Assembly: GCF_030316885.1 (NCBI RefSeq)
Contig: NZ_JASZYQ010000002.1
Location: 442,001-506,000 of the forward strand
Direction of reading: 5' to 3'
DNA: 64,000 nucleotides
DNA from: Variovorax jilinensis
Lineage (GTDB): Bacteria; Pseudomonadota; Gammaproteobacteria; Burkholderiales; Burkholderiaceae_C
The notes under the pieces were generated by a model, which did not search any database, was not told the origin of the DNA, and saw nothing but the letters and a program-made list of their open reading frames with translations. Shown piece by piece: positions 9,272 to 17,937 of this stretch (position 1 is its first letter; each line of letters opens with the position of its first letter). Made by a program: the position numbers and the translations under genes.

Positions 9272-10006
9272 GAGGTGCGAGGCAATCAGCGATTGCCAGA
9301 GCCGGTAGCCTTCGTCGTTCATGTGCAGCCGGTCGCCCAGGAACAGCTCGGCCCGCGGCCGGCCTTCGGCGTCCAGCATCGGCGTGAAGACGTCGATGTA
9401 GTCGCTGTCGGGCAGCCGCTGCAGATAGGCTTCGATCGCGTGGTTGGCTTCGCGCACGAGCGGCAGCAGCTTCTCGCGCGAGGGGCTGGGCTTGATCGAG
9501 ATGTAGGCGATGCGCGTGCCGGGCAGCTCGGCGCGCACGGTGTTCACGAACTGGGCAAAGCTCTCGAGCACCTGAAGCGGCGTGCGGCCTTCGGCCAGGT
9601 CGTTGTCGCCCGCATAGACGAGCACCAGACGCGGCTGGTAGCGGACCACCAGATCGCGCGCGAACAGGCTGCAATCGGCCATGGTCGAGCCGCCGAAGCC
9701 GCGGTTCAGGACCACCGGGTGGTCGCGGAAGTCCTGTGCCAGGCGCGACCACATGCGGATCGTCGAACTGCCGACGAACAGCACGCCGCCGGCTGCGGGC
9801 AGGCGGTCGCGGTCGGTCGCGGCGAAGGCACCGAGTTCGTTCCTCCAGCGCGCCTGGGCGGCGGCGTAGGCGGCGGCGGAGGCGGGTGCGGGTGCGGGTG
9901 CGGGGGTTGCCGCGTCGGCGGCGGTAGCGGGCTGCGCCTGTGCGGCCAGCGCACTCAGGAGCGCGAGGCAGGAAAGGGCTAGGCGGGCGGTGGCTTTCGT
10001 CGGCAT
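9236..10006 (-). CDS. secreted SGNH/GDSL-type esterase
   Basis: A 256-residue SGNH hydrolase. The ATG at 10006 opens on a signal peptide ('LALSCLALLSALAAQAQ'); an ATG 13 codons upstream is possible. After an alanine/proline linker come the family blocks: 'VLFVGSSTIRMW' (the GDS-type serine is in GSS), 'LNRGFGGSTMADC', 'YAGDNDLAEGR' (block III asparagine) and the C-terminal 'DRLHMNDEGY' with the DxxH dyad. It probably acts in the periplasm on an ester or acetyl group; the substrate is unknown. It ends inside the opgC coding end on the opposite strand. A neighbouring O-acyl modification enzyme makes a glucan or polysaccharide ester an attractive but unproven substrate. Confidence 0.88.
   Translation of the reverse strand: MPTKATARLALSCLALLSALAAQAQPATAADAATPAPAPAPASAAAYAAAQARWRNELGAFAATDRDRLPAAGGVLFVGSSTIRMWSRLAQDFRDHPVVLNRGFGGSTMADCSLFARDLVVRYQPRLVLVYAGDNDLAEGRTPLQVLESFAQFVNTVRAELPGTRIAYISIKPSPSREKLLPLVREANHAIEAYLQRLPDSDYIDVFTPMLDAEGRPRAELFLGDRLHMNDEGYRLWQSLIASHLSPSTSVAQGIR
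9882..9905. repeat. hexamer tandem repeat coding a Pro-Ala linker
   Basis: Four units of GCGGGT (the last reads GCGGGG) stand in tandem just after the signal peptide of the GDSL esterase. They encode an alternating proline-alanine spacer between the signal peptide and the catalytic domain. The unit is six bases, so copy-number change would lengthen or shorten the linker without a frameshift. Confidence 0.7.
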
Positions 10007-10048
10007 GAGGGGACTCAACGCGCCAGGTTGCGAATGCGTTGTCATCGT

Positions 10049-10088
10049 GCCGCTGCGGGGCCGGAACGGGCCGACCCGCTGCAGCGGC
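10049..10088 (-). terminator. GC-rich hairpin after ugd (terminator-like, no T run)
   Basis: The arms GCCGCTGC (10049-10056) and GCAGCGGC (10081-10088) pair perfectly, with a further GGCC/GGCC pairing inside the loop (10059-10062 with 10069-10072). It begins seven bases after the ugd stop, in the gap before the GDSL esterase. There is no run of T after it on the minus strand, so it may stabilise the 3' end or act with Rho rather than end transcription on its own. Confidence 0.4.
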
Positions 10089-10095
10089 GGCTGGC

Positions 10096-11469
10096 CTACA
10101 GGCTGTTGCGGCCGATGCCCTGGTAGCCCACGCCGGCCTCCTTCAGGACGCCGGGCTCGTAGAGATTGCGGCCGTCGAAGATCTCCGGGGTCTTCATGAG
10201 CGACTTGAGCCGCTGGAGATCCGGGCTGCGATAGGCCTTCCATTCGGTCACGATGATCAGCGCATCGGCGTCCTTGAGAACCTCCATAGGGTCCTTGGCG
10301 GCGCTGAAGCTGATGCGCTCGAGCAGCGCCGGCGCGTCGGCGAAGTCGAGCTGGAGCACACGGCGGGTCTCGTCGACCGCGATCGGGTCATGCGCCACCA
10401 CACGCGCACCGGCGCGCAGCAGAACGTCGATGACGACCCGGCTCGGCGCCTCGCGCATGTCGTCGGTATTGGGCTTGAAGGCCAAGCCCCAGAGCGCGAA
10501 CGTGCGGTCGCTGAGGTCGGGCCCGAAACGGGCCAGCACCTTGTTGGTCAGCACGCGCTTCTGCTCGTTGTTGACTGCCTCGACCGATTCGAGCACCTTG
10601 AGCGCCTGGCCGTTGTCGCGCGCGATGCGCGTCAGCGCCTGGATGTCCTTGGGAAAACAGCTGCCGCCGTAGCCGGTGCCCGCGTAGAGGAAGCTGTAGC
10701 CGATGCGCGGATCGGAGCCGATGCCCTGGCGCACGGACTCGATGTCGGCACCGACGCGGTCGGCCAGGTTGGCCAGCTCGTTCATGAAGCTGATCCGGGT
10801 CGCCAGCATGGCGTTGGCCGCGTACTTGGTGAATTCGGCCGATCGCACGTCCATCACGCGCGAGCGTTCGTGGTTGCGATTGAAGGGCGCGTAGAGCCGG
10901 CGCATCCAGACCAGCGCCTCGCGGCCGTCCTCGTCGTCGCTGTAGCCGATCACGATGCGGTCGGGCCGCATGAAGTCGTCGACCGCGGCCCCTTCCTTGA
11001 GAAACTCGGGATTGCTGACGACCGAGAAGCGCAGGTCGGCACGGCCGCGCTTGTCGAGCTCCTCCTGGATGACGGCCTTGACCTTGTCGGCCGTGCCCAC
11101 GGGCACGGTCGACTTGTCGACCACGACCTTGAAGCCGTTCATGTACCTGCCGATGTTGCGTGCAGCAGCGAGCACGTACTGCAGATCCGCGCTGCCGTCC
11201 TCGTCGGGCGGCGTGCCGACCGCGATGAACTGGATATCGCCGTGCGCGACCGAGGCCTCGATGTCGGTCGAGAAGCTCAGCCGGCCGGCCGCCACGTTGG
11301 ATTCGACCACGGCATCAAGGCCGGGCTCGTAGATGGGGATGCCGCCGCCGTTCAGCGTGGCGATCTTGCGCGGATCGACGTCCAGGCAGAACACATGGTT
11401 GCCGATGTCCGCCAGGCAGGCGCCGGTGACCAGACCGACGTAGCCGGTGCCGATGATCGAGATATTCAT
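10096..11469 (-). CDS. ugd: UDP-glucose 6-dehydrogenase
   Basis: A 457-residue enzyme that oxidises UDP-glucose to UDP-glucuronate with two NAD+. The N-terminal Rossmann motif is '[18 protein letters not shown]' (residues 7-24), and the catalytic cysteine is C271 in '[12 protein letters not shown]'. The C-terminal UDP-binding part contains '[19 protein letters not shown]'. Length and order are normal. The neighbouring decarboxylase gene, four bases upstream on the same strand, uses the product, so the pair forms a UDP-xylose branch that probably feeds the exopolysaccharide locus at 33.8-46 kb. Confidence 0.97.
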   Translation of the reverse strand: MNISIIGTGYVGLVTGACLADIGNHVFCLDVDPRKIATLNGGGIPIYEPGLDAVVESNVAAGRLSFSTDIEASVAHGDIQFIAVGTPPDEDGSADLQYVLAAARNIGRYMNGFKVVVDKSTVPVGTADKVKAVIQEELDKRGRADLRFSVVSNPEFLKEGAAVDDFMRPDRIVIGYSDDEDGREALVWMRRLYAPFNRNHERSRVMDVRSAEFTKYAANAMLATRISFMNELANLADRVGADIESVRQGIGSDPRIGYSFLYAGTGYGGSCFPKDIQALTRIARDNGQALKVLESVEAVNNEQKRVLTNKVLARFGPDLSDRTFALWGLAFKPNTDDMREAPSRVVIDVLLRAGARVVAHDPIAVDETRRVLQLDFADAPALLERISFSAAKDPMEVLKDADALIIVTEWKAYRSPDLQRLKSLMKTPEIFDGRNLYEPGVLKEAGVGYQGIGRNSL

Positions 11470-11473
11470 GGGG

Positions 11474-12445
<972 letters not shown>

Positions 12446-12747
12446 GTGCGTTCTTACTCCCTAAGGTTCGGTTCGAGGAATGTCGGTTGCGCTGCTCATG
12501 CAATTTGCGTCCACAGGCACGCTGACGTCAGCGTCTGGGCGAGGGCTGGATCGAAAGCGAGCCATCAAGGAAACCCACGCGGGACAGGCCCAAGCGGAAC
12601 AGGCAGGCGCAGATGGTAGTTCAGAGAACACGTCGAGGGGCAGGAAGGCATGCCGACGCGCTCGCGGGCCGGCAGCCGCGCGGGCAGTTTTCATCGAAAT
12701 CGGCGGAAATCCGGCGCGCGAAACGCGGTCGCGCCAGGCCGCCATGC
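12446..12747. other. 302-base spacer upstream of uxs-ugd
   Basis: No credible gene lies here; open frames that cross it are continuations of antisense frames without family features. It should hold the promoter and leader of uxs-ugd. The notable structure is a perfect 16-base palindrome at 12519-12534, described separately. Nothing resembling a transcription terminator for the acetyltransferase was seen, so read-through from the argH side is possible. Confidence 0.6.
12519..12534. promoter_or_regulatory. perfect 16-base palindrome, candidate operator of uxs-ugd
   Basis: ACGCTGACGTCAGCGT is perfectly self-complementary over 16 bases and ends 73 bases before the uxs ATG. Its core TGACGTCA is a symmetric site of the kind bound by dimeric regulators. 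It lies in a non-coding spacer, so codon use does not explain it. No matching regulator gene is adjacent. Confidence 0.5.
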
Positions 12748-13341
12748 TCAGAAAGGCGGCGCGAAGCGCTTGCGTTCGCGCACCGGACGTGCCGGATTGC
12801 CCGCGTAGACGGTCCAGGGGTCGAGCCGGCCGAAGGCGACGCCGCGGGCGCCGAGTACGGCCCCTTCGCCGATCGTGGCGCCGGGGCCCACGAAGGCCTC
12901 GGCGGCGATCCAGGCCTGGGCGCCGATCACGATGTCGCGCGCCACGAGCTGGAAGCCGGCATCGTCGAAATGATGGGTGCCGCCGCACAGGCTGGCGTCC
13001 TGCGAGACGCTGGCGCCGCGCTCGAGCGTGATCAGGCCCATGTTGTAGCAGTTGACCCTGGGCCCGATCAGGGCCCGCTCGCGCATCACGAGGTTGGGCG
13101 GATACCAGACGCGGGCGCTGCCGCGCACGTCGCTGCCGGCATCCATGGTGGCGCCGAAGCTGCGCAGCAGCAGCCGCCGCCATGGCGCGAGCTGGCGCGG
13201 CGTCCATGACGCGCAGATGCCCCAGACCAGGATCCAGATCGCGCGCTGGATGCGGTTGCCGAGCGAGAAGCTGGGGCCGCCTGCCGCCATGCCGGCGTCG
13301 GGGCCTTCGAGGATCCTGGCCTTGGTCCGGGTGTCGCTCAT
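12748..13341 (-). CDS. WcaF-like hexapeptide-repeat acetyltransferase
   Basis: A 197-residue left-handed beta-helix acyltransferase of the colanic-acid WcaF type. It has an N-terminal 'SLGNRIQRAIWILVWGICAS' segment and 'PRQLAPWRRLLLRSFGA', then hexapeptide turns through 'ALIGPRVNCYNMGLITLERG', 'THHFDD' (the likely catalytic histidine region) and 'PWTVYAGNPARPVRERK', the usual C-terminal end. It probably moves an acetyl group from acetyl-CoA to a sugar of the exopolysaccharide or its lipid-linked precursor. It follows argH by a single base, so it is probably co-transcribed with an arginine-biosynthesis gene, an odd pairing, while uxs-ugd lie 302 bases further on. Confidence 0.85.
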   Translation of the reverse strand: MSDTRTKARILEGPDAGMAAGGPSFSLGNRIQRAIWILVWGICASWTPRQLAPWRRLLLRSFGATMDAGSDVRGSARVWYPPNLVMRERALIGPRVNCYNMGLITLERGASVSQDASLCGGTHHFDDAGFQLVARDIVIGAQAWIAAEAFVGPGATIGEGAVLGARGVAFGRLDPWTVYAGNPARPVRERKRFAPPF

Positions 13342-13342
13342 T

Positions 13343-14743
13343 TCAGCTGCCCAGCCGCGCGCGGTGGCGCGCGATCTGCAGTCGCACCTGGGCCGGCGCC
13401 GTGCCGCCGAGGATGTTGCGCGCGTTGAGCGAGCCGCGCAGGCTCAGCACGTCGTAAACGTCCTTCTCGATCTGCGGATGGAAGGTCTGCAGCACCGCGA
13501 GCGGTAGCTTCGACAGGTCGACCTGGTGCGAGATCGCGGCCTTGACCGCATGGGCCACGGTTTCGTGGGCATCGCGGAAGGGCAGACCCTTCTTGACCAG
13601 GTAGTCGGCCAGGTCGGTCGCGGTGGCATAGCCGCGCAGCGCGGCCTTCTCCATCGCCTCGGGCTTCACGGTGATGCCGCCGACCATCTCGGCGAAGATG
13701 CGCAGCGTGTCCTTGAGCGTGTCGACCGTGTCGAACAGAGGCTCCTTGTCTTCCTGGTTGTCCTTGTTGTAGGCCAGCGGCTGGCCCTTCATGAGCGTGA
13801 TCAGCCCCATCAGGTGGCCGACCACGCGGCCGGTCTTGCCGCGCGCCAGTTCGGGCACGTCGGGGTTCTTCTTCTGCGGCATGATCGAGCTGCCCGTGCA
13901 GAAGCGGTCGGCGATGTCGATGAAGCCGAAGGACTGGCTCATCCACAGCACCAGTTCCTCGCTCAGGCGGCTGATGTGCACCATGGCGAGCGAGGCGGCG
14001 GCGGCGAACTCGATCGCGAAGTCGCGGTCGCTCACCGCGTCGAGGCTGTTCTGGCAGACGCCGTCCATCCCGAGGGCGCGGGCCACGGCCTCGCGGTCGA
14101 GCGGATAGCTGGTCCCGGCCAGCGCCGCGGCGCCGAGCGGCAACCGGTTGACGCGCTTGCGGACGTCCGCCATGCGCTCGGCGTCGCGCGCGAACATCTC
14201 GACGTAGGCCAGCATGTGGTGCCCGAAGCTCACGGGCTGGGCGACCTGAAGGTGGGTGAAGCCGGGCAGGATGACCTCCACGTTCTTGTCGGCCAGTGCC
14301 AGCAGCGACTGCTGCAGGTCGGCGAGCAGGCCGCCGATCAGGTCGATCTCGCCGCGCAGCCACAGGCGCACGTCGGTCGCCACCTGGTCGTTGCGGCTGC
14401 GGCCCGTGTGCAGCCGCTTGCCGGCGTCGCCGACCAGCTGCGTGAGCCGGGCCTCGATGTTGAGGTGCACGTCCTCGAGGTCGAGTTTCCAGTCGAAGGC
14501 ACCCGATTCGATTTCAGCGCGAATCTGCTTCATCCCGCCTTGAATGGCGGCGTGGTCCTGCGCGCCGAGGATGCCCTGGGCTGCCAACATGCCTGCATGA
14601 GCCAGCGAGCCCTCGATGTCTGCCTGCCAAAGCCGCTTGTCGAAGAACACGCTGGCCGTGTAGCGTTTGACCAGGTCGCTCATGGGTTCGGAGAACAGGG
14701 CGGACCAGGCTTCGGATTTCTTGTCGAGTTGGTTTTGGGTCAT
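13343..14743 (-). CDS. argH: argininosuccinate lyase
   Basis: A 466-residue enzyme that splits argininosuccinate into arginine and fumarate, the last step of arginine synthesis. The fumarase/aspartase-superfamily signature '[12 protein letters not shown]' falls at about residues 282-293, and earlier '[18 protein letters not shown]' and '[19 protein letters not shown]' are the other two conserved blocks. Length is normal. Its ATG is only 22 bases from the ATG of the divergent LytS-type kinase gene, so the argH promoter must lie partly in that gene. No good ribosome site precedes the ATG. Confidence 0.98.
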   Translation of the reverse strand: MTQNQLDKKSEAWSALFSEPMSDLVKRYTASVFFDKRLWQADIEGSLAHAGMLAAQGILGAQDHAAIQGGMKQIRAEIESGAFDWKLDLEDVHLNIEARLTQLVGDAGKRLHTGRSRNDQVATDVRLWLRGEIDLIGGLLADLQQSLLALADKNVEVILPGFTHLQVAQPVSFGHHMLAYVEMFARDAERMADVRKRVNRLPLGAAALAGTSYPLDREAVARALGMDGVCQNSLDAVSDRDFAIEFAAAASLAMVHISRLSEELVLWMSQSFGFIDIADRFCTGSSIMPQKKNPDVPELARGKTGRVVGHLMGLITLMKGQPLAYNKDNQEDKEPLFDTVDTLKDTLRIFAEMVGGITVKPEAMEKAALRGYATATDLADYLVKKGLPFRDAHETVAHAVKAAISHQVDLSKLPLAVLQTFHPQIEKDVYDVLSLRGSLNARNILGGTAPAQVRLQIARHRARLGS

Positions 14744-14764
14744 GGGAGCCGTTCAGGAGGCAAT

Positions 14765-14783
14765 AATGGGTTTGTCACCCATT
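14765..14783. promoter_or_regulatory. inverted repeat covering the kinase start codon
   Basis: AATGGGT (14765-14771) and ACCCATT (14777-14783) are perfect complements with a five-base loop. The left arm contains the ATG of the LytS-type kinase gene (14766) and starts five bases after its AGGAGG ribosome site (14755-14760). As RNA it could hide the start codon; as DNA it could be an operator in the very short argH/kinase divergent region. Confidence 0.5.
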
Positions 14784-15893
14784 GTTTCTGCGATGCGCAA
14801 CCCGACGATTTTATCGGCCAGGCCTCCGGCGTCGGCAGCGACGCCCCAGCCCCCGCTTTCCGCCCCGTCCGCGAGCCCGCGCTCGAAGGCGTCCGTGCGC
14901 GCCTCGGGCAGCCCCTTCGACGCCTGCCAGATCGGGGTGGTGCTGCGCGCCGTCCTGTTCGTGCAGCTGGTGGTCGCGATCGCCACCCTGTTCGTGGCGC
15001 CCAGCCTGTCGGAATGGCTGCTGCTGGCCGCCACGGTTACGGGTGGCGCCTTGCCGGCCACCCTGATCTGGCTGCTGGCGGCCTGCGCCTCGAAGCGCAT
15101 GCTGGCCCGGCTGCCTCAGCCGGCGCAGTATGCGTCGGGCGCGGCGCTCGGTGCGCTGGCGGCGCTCTACGGCTGCGGCCTGCTGCGCCTGACTGGTGCG
15201 GTGGGTGCCGCACCCTGGCTGGCCAGCGCGCTGGCGGGCGCCCTGTTCGCGGGGCTGATGATGGCGGCACTGGTGCTGCGCGCGCGCGGTCGCACGCCTG
15301 CAGCCACCACGGCGCGGCTGGCCGAACTGCAGTCGCGCATCCGGCCCCACTTCCTGTTCAACACCCTCAACAGCGCGATCGCGCTGGTGCGGCAGGAGCC
15401 GGCCAAGGCCGAGGCCATGCTCGAGGACCTGAGCGAGCTGTTCCGCCAGGCGCTGGCCGATCCCGGCGAATCGGTGACGCTGGCCGACGAGATCGCGCTG
15501 GCCGAGCGCTATCTCGCGATCGAGCAGGTCCGCTTCGGCGAGCGGCTGCGCATTCGCTGGGACATCGATCCCGCGGCGAACGATGCGCGGCTGCCACCGT
15601 TGCTGCTGCAGCCGCTGGTCGAGAACGCGGTCAAGCACGGGGTCGAGCCGAGCCCGGAAGGTGCCCGCCTGCGCATCCGCACCGAGCGCCGGGGCAGCAC
15701 GGTGCTGATCGAGGTGGTGAACAGCCTACCGCCGCTGCGCTGGGCCGACCAGCCGCTGCCGCGTGGCCACGGCATCGCGCTCGCCAACGTGCGCGACCGG
15801 CTCCGGCTGCTGCACGACGTGCAGGCGCAGTTCAGCGCCGGCATGGACAACAAGAGCTATCGCGTGCGTATCGCCATTCCCGCTGAACCATGA
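14766..15893 (+). CDS. LytS/YehU-type sensor histidine kinase
   Basis: A 375-residue kinase of the His_kinase (PF06580) group. About four hydrophobic segments form an N-terminal sensor. The phospho-accepting H195 lies in 'QSRIRPHFLFNTLN', the N box is 'LLQPLVENAVKHG' and the ATP lid region is 'RGHGIALANVRDRLRLL'. The ATG at 14766 was chosen for its AGGAGG five bases upstream; an ATG nine codons later has none. The gene overlaps its LytTR partner by four bases (ATGA). The arrangement resembles the AlgZ/AlgR pair that controls alginate and surface traits in Pseudomonas; that comparison is an inference. The signal sensed is unknown. Confidence 0.92.
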   Translation: MGLSPIVSAMRNPTILSARPPASAATPQPPLSAPSASPRSKASVRASGSPFDACQIGVVLRAVLFVQLVVAIATLFVAPSLSEWLLLAATVTGGALPATLIWLLAACASKRMLARLPQPAQYASGAALGALAALYGCGLLRLTGAVGAAPWLASALAGALFAGLMMAALVLRARGRTPAATTARLAELQSRIRPHFLFNTLNSAIALVRQEPAKAEAMLEDLSELFRQALADPGESVTLADEIALAERYLAIEQVRFGERLRIRWDIDPAANDARLPPLLLQPLVENAVKHGVEPSPEGARLRIRTERRGSTVLIEVVNSLPPLRWADQPLPRGHGIALANVRDRLRLLHDVQAQFSAGMDNKSYRVRIAIPAEP

Positions 15894-16645
15894 ACACTCC
15901 CGCGCTCCGCATCCTGATCGTCGACGACGAAGCCCTGGCCCGCTCGCGCCTGCGCTCGCTGCTGTCCGATTGCCGCGCCCCGGCGGCCGACGTGGTGGCC
16001 GAAGCCTCGAATGGCGAAGGTGCACTCAAGCAGCTCGCGAGCACGCGATTCGACCTCGTGCTGCTCGACGTCCACATGCCGGGCATCGACGGCCTCGAGC
16101 TCGCGCGCACCGTGCGCAGCCGGCCCGGTGCGCCCGCCATCGTGTTCGTCACCGCCTACCAGGCGCATGCAGTGACCGCCTTCGATCTCGAGGCGGTCGA
16201 CTACCTGACCAAGCCGGTGCGTGCCGAACGCCTGCAGCAGGCGCTGCAGAAGGTCGAGCGCCATCTCAAGGAGCGGCGGGTGCCGGCGGCGCCCGAGCCG
16301 CAGGAGGTGCTGCTGATCCAGGATCGCGGCCGCACCGAGCGCGTGCCGCTGGCCGAGGTGCTCTACCTCAAGTCGGAGCTGAAGTACCTCACGGTGCGCA
16401 CCGCGCTGCGCAGCCACATCTACGACGGCTCGCTGGCGGAGTTCGAGGAGCGCTATCCGACGCGCTTCGTGCGCGTGCACCGCAATGCGCTGGTCGCGCG
16501 CGGCGCGATCCGCGCGCTCGAGAAATACGACGACGGCGAGGACGCCGAAGGCTGGGCGCTGCGGCTGGCCGGCATCGAGGAGCCCGTCGTGGTGTCGCGC
16601 CGCCAGCTCTCGACCGTGCGCGAAGCGCTCAAGGAATCGACATGA
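15890..16645 (+). CDS. LytTR-family response regulator (AlgR-like)
   Basis: A 251-residue regulator. The receiver domain begins 'ILIVDDEALARSRLR', the phosphorylated aspartate is D60 in 'LVLLDVHMPGIDGLE', and the receiver ends in 'FVTAYQAHAVTAFD...VDYLTKPV'. The C-terminal LytTR DNA-binding domain runs from about residue 140 ('LLIQDRGRTERVPLAEVLYL') to the end and includes 'RFVRVHRNALVA', the typical block. It is coupled to the upstream kinase by an ATGA overlap and to the downstream permease by another. Members bind paired imperfect direct repeats; I did not find a confident set of sites in the window. Confidence 0.95.
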   Translation: MNTPALRILIVDDEALARSRLRSLLSDCRAPAADVVAEASNGEGALKQLASTRFDLVLLDVHMPGIDGLELARTVRSRPGAPAIVFVTAYQAHAVTAFDLEAVDYLTKPVRAERLQQALQKVERHLKERRVPAAPEPQEVLLIQDRGRTERVPLAEVLYLKSELKYLTVRTALRSHIYDGSLAEFEERYPTRFVRVHRNALVARGAIRALEKYDDGEDAEGWALRLAGIEEPVVVSRRQLSTVREALKEST

Positions 16646-17925
16646 GTGCGCCGCCAGTGGTTGCCGGGGGCGTGCCGGTGCCGGCGCCGGAAGGCACCCC
16701 CGCACCGGCGTCGCCGCTGCCGCCGTCGCCATCGCCGTTAGAGGCCGTCTCGGAACTGATGTCGGACATCGTCTCCCCGCCGGCGCCGACCCAGAAGGCG
16801 CGCGAAGCGGAAGCGGAGCGCCTGCTGCTCCACATGCCGGTCGACGTTCGCAGCGCCTCCCTGGTGGTGCTTGCGGTGCTGGCTTCGGTGTTCGCGTTGC
16901 GCTGGGCCGCGGCGGTGTTCATCCCGCTGCTGGTCAGCCTGATGCTGACCTATGCGCTGGCGCCGCTGGTCGACCTGCTCGAGCGCTGGAGGCTGTCGCG
17001 CTGGATCGGCGCCGCCGTCATCCTGCTGGGCATCGGCGGCGCGCTGGGGTGGACCGGCTATTCGCTGGCCGGCAGCGCCTCCGAGCTGGTCGACTCGCTG
17101 CCCGTGGCGGCGCAGAAGCTTCGCATGGCGGTGCGCTCCGATCCGCGGGCGACCGACGCCGGCGCTCTCGACACGGTGCAGAAGGCGGCTGCGCAACTCG
17201 AGCAGGCCGCCGAGGAGAACTCGGCCAAGGTCGCCGCGCGCAAGGGCGTGACCCGGGTCGTCATCGAGCGGCCCTCGTTCAACGTGCGCGACTACATGTG
17301 GAGCGGAACGGTCGGCCTGGTCGGCGCGGTCGGGCAGCTCACGCTGGTGGCCTTCCTGACCTTCTTCGCGCTCGGATCCGGCGACACCTTCCGCCGCAAG
17401 CTCGTGAAGATCACCGGACCGAGCCTGGCGAAGAAGAAGATCACGGTCCATGTGCTCGACGACATCACGGGCCATATCGAGCGCTACCTGCTGGTGCAGA
17501 TCCTCACCAGCGCGCTGGTGGGCGTGGCGACCGGTCTCGCTTTCTGGGCCATCGGCCTCGAGAACGCGGCGGTCTGGGGCATCGTCGCCGCGGTGACCAA
17601 TCTGATCCCCTACATCGGTTCGGTGATCGTGATGGGCGCGGCCGGGCTGGTCGCCTTCCTGCAGTTCAACGGCATCGAGATGGCGCTGCTGGTGGGCGGC
17701 AGCTCGCTGCTGATCCACACGCTGATCGGCAACCTGCTGGTGCCCTTCCTCACCAGCAAGACTAGCCGCATGAATCCGGTGGCGGTCTTCGTGGGCGTGA
17801 TCTTCTGGGGCTGGCTGTGGGGCATCTGGGGCCTGCTGCTCGGCATCCCGATCATGATGGTCGTGAAGGCCATCTGCGACCACGTCGAGGACCTGCAGCC
17901 CATCGGCGAGCTGCTCGGCGACTAG
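16642..17925 (+). CDS. AI-2E/PerM family transporter
   Basis: A 427-residue inner-membrane protein of the AI-2E transporter (PerM/TqsA) family. After a proline-rich cytoplasmic leader of about 60 residues come two helices ('LVVLAVLASVFALRWAAAVF'), a soluble loop rich in alanine and glutamine, and a C-terminal bundle with 'IEMALLVGGSSLLIHTLIGN' and 'GLLLGIPIMMVVKAICDH'. Family members export autoinducer-2 or act as antiporters; most homologues have no proven substrate. The ATG overlaps the response-regulator stop (ATGA), which makes it the third cistron of the two-component operon. Its stop is 12 bases from the stop of the convergent ndvB, with no terminator between. Confidence 0.9.
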   Translation: MSAPPVVAGGVPVPAPEGTPAPASPLPPSPSPLEAVSELMSDIVSPPAPTQKAREAEAERLLLHMPVDVRSASLVVLAVLASVFALRWAAAVFIPLLVSLMLTYALAPLVDLLERWRLSRWIGAAVILLGIGGALGWTGYSLAGSASELVDSLPVAAQKLRMAVRSDPRATDAGALDTVQKAAAQLEQAAEENSAKVAARKGVTRVVIERPSFNVRDYMWSGTVGLVGAVGQLTLVAFLTFFALGSGDTFRRKLVKITGPSLAKKKITVHVLDDITGHIERYLLVQILTSALVGVATGLAFWAIGLENAAVWGIVAAVTNLIPYIGSVIVMGAAGLVAFLQFNGIEMALLVGGSSLLIHTLIGNLLVPFLTSKTSRMNPVAVFVGVIFWGWLWGIWGLLLGIPIMMVVKAICDHVEDLQPIGELLGD

Positions 17926-17937
17926 GGCCTCTTCACG

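Noticed and set aside
12480..13031. Open frame across the spacer before uxs and into the acetyltransferase gene
   Set aside because: It runs antisense through the acetyltransferase coding sequence and is dominated by arginine and alanine.
13526..15886. Possible fusion reading from antisense argH into the sensor-kinase region
   Set aside because: The two parts belong to different real genes on opposite strands; the long frame is a by-product of high GC content.
17926..17937. Terminator between the AI-2E permease gene and ndvB
   Set aside because: Only 12 bases separate the stops and no hairpin is possible in them.
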